Positions 43,850-45,835 of a DNA stretch of 45,835 nucleotides are shown piece by piece. Under the pieces are notes generated by a model. It did no database searches. It saw nothing but the letters and a program-made list of their open reading frames with translations, and was not told where the DNA came from. Source of the DNA: Deltaproteobacteria bacterium (lineage in GTDB: Bacteria; Myxococcota_A; Polyangia; JAAYKL01); the NCBI GenBank assembly GCA_016936575.1, contig JAFGXQ010000038.1, positions 1 through 45,835 on the forward strand, written 5' to 3'. The translations under genes were made by a program, and so were the position numbers. Position 1 is the first letter of the stretch, and every line of letters begins with the position of its first letter.

Positions 43850-44848
43850 TTAAAACCTCACTTGCAATAAAAACGGTGAAACAGAAACCGTTTGGGTACG
43901 CTTTCTTTTCACGAGATACATACTCCCCAACACAATTGCGGTGGCTGCGAACACCCCCGCGCCGATGATCGACGAAATATGCAACGCATCATACGTATCC
44001 ACACGATCTTTCAGCCGAAGTAGTTCCGAATCATCGTTTGGAACTGTTCCACGCAACCTTAAAAAATCATTATAGGTTGAATCCGAAGCAAACCAGAATG
44101 CCACCGCCATTCCGCCACACACAACAGCCAAGGATGAACTCAGCCAGAACGTCACTTTGAGCTTCTTCAATTGGGGCGAATTCGTTGAAGATGAGGGGGC
44201 GGTTGCTGCATTTTGAGTCGAATCCGGCTCCGCAGCGGTTTCACCGTTTTCAACGACCAAAGACTGGGCAACCATGTCGCCGTGCGAACCCTCGGCGGAC
44301 TCTTCCACACGAAGGGTGATGACCTGCATTGCGCCGAGCACCATCTTACGACGAATCAATTCCTTCCCTTTATGGACAACCACCACTTCGTGTTCCTTTC
44401 CCACAGCCAACCGAATCTGCCCGATTAAAGGAAACACAGCGCGCGCGCTACCGTCAATAAACAGTTCACTGCCATCCGGTACCTTAGAGAATTCAAGCGT
44501 CCCCACCATTTGGCGCAGCCGTGCGGTTTCTCCGAGCACTTCTTCCATCCGATCCATCGGAATCGCATCACCGCCGTTAGCAATATATTTTTCAAAATGG
44601 TCAAGGGCGCTGCCGTATCGTTTTGCGGCCGCTTCGCACTGTGCAATATTGTAATGTATCTTCCAGTTCGGTGCGAGACGCATCGCTTCTTGAAAGGCTT
44701 CTGACGCGTCCTCGAACTGTTCGTTGTCAAACAGTTCCTGTCCGCGTATAAATGCCTGTTTCGCCTTTGTGATATTGTTCGCGAGAAGCGTCGACGGCGC
44801 GACAACCACTGCCAATAAGAGAACACAAAAAAAATGTATGGGTTTCAT
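43850..44848 (-). CDS. TPR protein with PEGA-like domain and two membrane helices
   Basis: A 332-residue protein from ATG 44848, giving a signal peptide (MKPIHFF ... TLLA); the upstream in-frame ATG at 44962 is less likely. Residues about 25-125 hold TPR-type helices ([24 protein letters not shown]). Residues about 125-185 resemble the beta-rich PEGA domain ([10 protein letters not shown] ... [11 protein letters not shown]). An Ala/Ser/Thr-rich spacer leads to two membrane helices (about 225-247 and 284-306). This layout is common and uncharacterised in Myxococcota. Its TAA lies one base before the GH54 ATG, so the two are translationally coupled; a role in presenting or assembling the enzyme is inference. 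Confidence 0.75.
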   Translation of the reverse strand: MKPIHFFCVLLLAVVVAPSTLLANNITKAKQAFIRGQELFDNEQFEDASEAFQEAMRLAPNWKIHYNIAQCEAAAKRYGSALDHFEKYIANGGDAIPMDRMEEVLGETARLRQMVGTLEFSKVPDGSELFIDGSARAVFPLIGQIRLAVGKEHEVVVVHKGKELIRRKMVLGAMQVITLRVEESAEGSHGDMVAQSLVVENGETAAEPDSTQNAATAPSSSTNSPQLKKLKVTFWLSSSLAVVCGGMAVAFWFASDSTYNDFLRLRGTVPNDDSELLRLKDRVDTYDALHISSIIGAGVFAATAIVLGSMYLVKRKRTQTVSVSPFLLQVRF

Positions 44849-45291
44849 AATATAGCTTGTTGTCCACATTTCGTATAAACCACACCGAGTAAAATGACAT
44901 TCGAAAGTGAGATGAAAAACATCTTCCCTTAGTATTCCATGCAGTGGGGATTCCCGCGCCAAAGCGGGTGGAATTGGACGAAAAAAAAATTTTTATTGCG
45001 ATCTGTCTGATAACCGTGCCTCAGCTACCTGCATCGAACAAAAAGACAATCCCGAAGATTCACCACTTCCCGCAAAAAAATGGGGAGGCACTCTTTGGAG
45101 GCGGGGAGAAATCGCACAGGGGGATGAAGCAAGCGCTGTAGAATGGCACAAGTTGTGTCGGGAATGGAGCCGCCGACTCGCATAGAGAAACAAAAAACGG
45201 AATGATTTTGGACGGGGGAAGGGGGGACCGCGCTGACATGGAACGGAAATTGCGTTATCTACCGACTCATACCCTTTGAAGGAGATGTAGA
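44849..45291. other. Intergenic stretch with worn coding-like sequence
   Basis: About 440 bases between divergent genes. On the plus strand, a frame from about 44985 to the TAG at 45184-45186 reads as protein-like (KKWGGTLWRRGEIAQ ... EWHKLCREWSRRLA), with Trp, Arg and Glu spacing unlike noise, but it has no start codon with a ribosome-binding site and begins at an A9-T5 run. It is probably the tail of a decayed gene. No RNA gene or terminator was seen. The 5' leader of the next lipoprotein occupies the last part. Confidence 0.3.
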
Positions 45292-45835
45292 ATGAAAAAA
45301 CAGCACATTTTTTTGTATGTATGGATGACGATCTTTCTCATGTTCGCCGTTTGGGGATGTGAGGATTCCAACGTTCACAGCGGCGAGGATTCTCAGGACA
45401 GTACGTCGGCTGAATTGGATGGGAGCGATCCCATTGACAGTACCGATCCCATTGACAGTACCGATCCTGCCGAGAGCACAGAACCCATTGACAGTACCGA
45501 TACTGCGCTTCAAGATGAAGGCGATACGGACACATGGTTGGGTTGCCCATCTGCCACAGCCGCGCCTAGCGAAATCCGCCCGTTTGTTCAACTATCGTTT
45601 ATAGAAGATCTCTTCACCGACCTTTTTAACCTGGCCAAGGAATACGTAGATGACTCGCAAATCACCCAGTGCAATGCGCAGACAATTGAAGACTATTGCG
45701 AGCAAAAATCCGCTTATATACAGGATTGTATTGAGCTGTTTACCTCAGAAGGTGGGTTCGAAAGCGGCTGTGAAAAAGCGGATTATGCAGACGACTCGGG
45801 TATTCAAGTTTTTTATTATGCGAGTTCGCTTCGAA
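45292..45835 (+). CDS. Lipoprotein with Asp-Ser-Thr repeat spacer (cut by window edge)
   Basis: ATG 45292 has GAAGGAG seven bases upstream. The leader (MKKQHIFLYVWMTIFLMFAVWGC) ends in a lipobox with Cys23. Residues about 43-70 repeat the unit DPIDSTD three or four times, a different kind of acidic spacer from the Asp-Thr type. The mature domain after about residue 80 is helical with Cys at regular distances and runs off the right edge without a stop after 181 codons. No family recognised from this part. Confidence 0.85.
   Translation, partial: MKKQHIFLYVWMTIFLMFAVWGCEDSNVHSGEDSQDSTSAELDGSDPIDSTDPIDSTDPAESTEPIDSTDTALQDEGDTDTWLGCPSATAAPSEIRPFVQLSFIEDLFTDLFNLAKEYVDDSQITQCNAQTIEDYCEQKSAYIQDCIELFTSEGGFESGCEKADYADDSGIQVFYYASSLR

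Noticed and set aside
43181..43870. Plus-strand Ser-Val-rich ORF opposite GH54
   Set aside because: Antisense shadow of the Asp-rich linker; the minus strand has a lipobox and a recognised enzyme domain.
1..45835. tRNA, rRNA, insertion sequence or phage genes
   Set aside because: None seen on either strand: no transposase or integrase motif, no cloverleaf-like sequence noticed, no terminal repeats at the decayed islands.

Overview
The window looks like chromosomal DNA from a mid-G+C, Gram-negative deltaproteobacterial lineage, most likely Myxococcota or a relative such as Bradymonadales. The evidence is the architecture: several lipoproteins carry long Asp-Thr/Asp-Ala/Asp-Ser linkers, one large Ser/Thr kinase is fused to a cyclase-like region, an AAA ATPase and TPRs, and TPR plus membrane-helix proteins are present. 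Outer-membrane biogenesis genes (BamA/Omp85-like) and an ExbB/ExbD pair show two membranes. The taxonomic call is inference; no rRNA or tRNA gene was seen.

Layout. 1-3.9 kb: a gene tail, a membrane-anchored coiled-coil protein, a decayed vapBC toxin-antitoxin locus next to a broken exported gene, and a VWA-domain protein. 3.9-6.9 kb: a metzincin-like lipoprotein and a broken alpha/beta hydrolase. 6.9-12.5 kb (minus): a tightly overlapped envelope operon running zinc-ribbon membrane protein, Omp85-like protein, DUF4390-like protein, NtrY-like kinase, TlpA-like thioredoxin, UppP. 12.6-16.9 kb: the giant kinase. 17-20.6 kb: zwf-pgl-gnd, the complete oxidative pentose-phosphate branch, with a perfect palindrome at the predicted transcription start. 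20.8-27 kb: two lipoproteins, a stretch of decayed genes (21.6-23.0 kb), a GAF protein, a polysaccharide deacetylase and a DUF4015-type glycosidase-like protein. 27-32.6 kb (minus): ExbD, ExbB, a hybrid histidine kinase and a polytopic membrane protein. 32.7-37.8 kb: an araA-araD-araB operon facing a LacI-family regulator, with an operator-like palindrome inside the araA promoter. 37.9-40.8 kb: a pair of M16 peptidase subunits. 40.8-45.8 kb: a lipoprotein, a TPR protein coupled to a GH54 alpha-L-arabinofuranosidase lipoprotein, and the start of another lipoprotein.

How the genes fit together. The clearest functional story is arabinose use. A surface-tethered GH54 enzyme (42175-43848) would release L-arabinose from arabinan or arabinoxylan side chains. 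AraA, AraB and AraD would convert it to xylulose 5-phosphate, which enters the pentose-phosphate pathway whose oxidative half is also encoded here. No arabinose transporter is in the window. The other theme is cell-envelope building and sensing. Several loci (vapBC, the hydrolase at 5.7 kb, and the 21.6-23.0 kb stretch) are visibly decaying, so this is a genome with recent gene loss in accessory islands.
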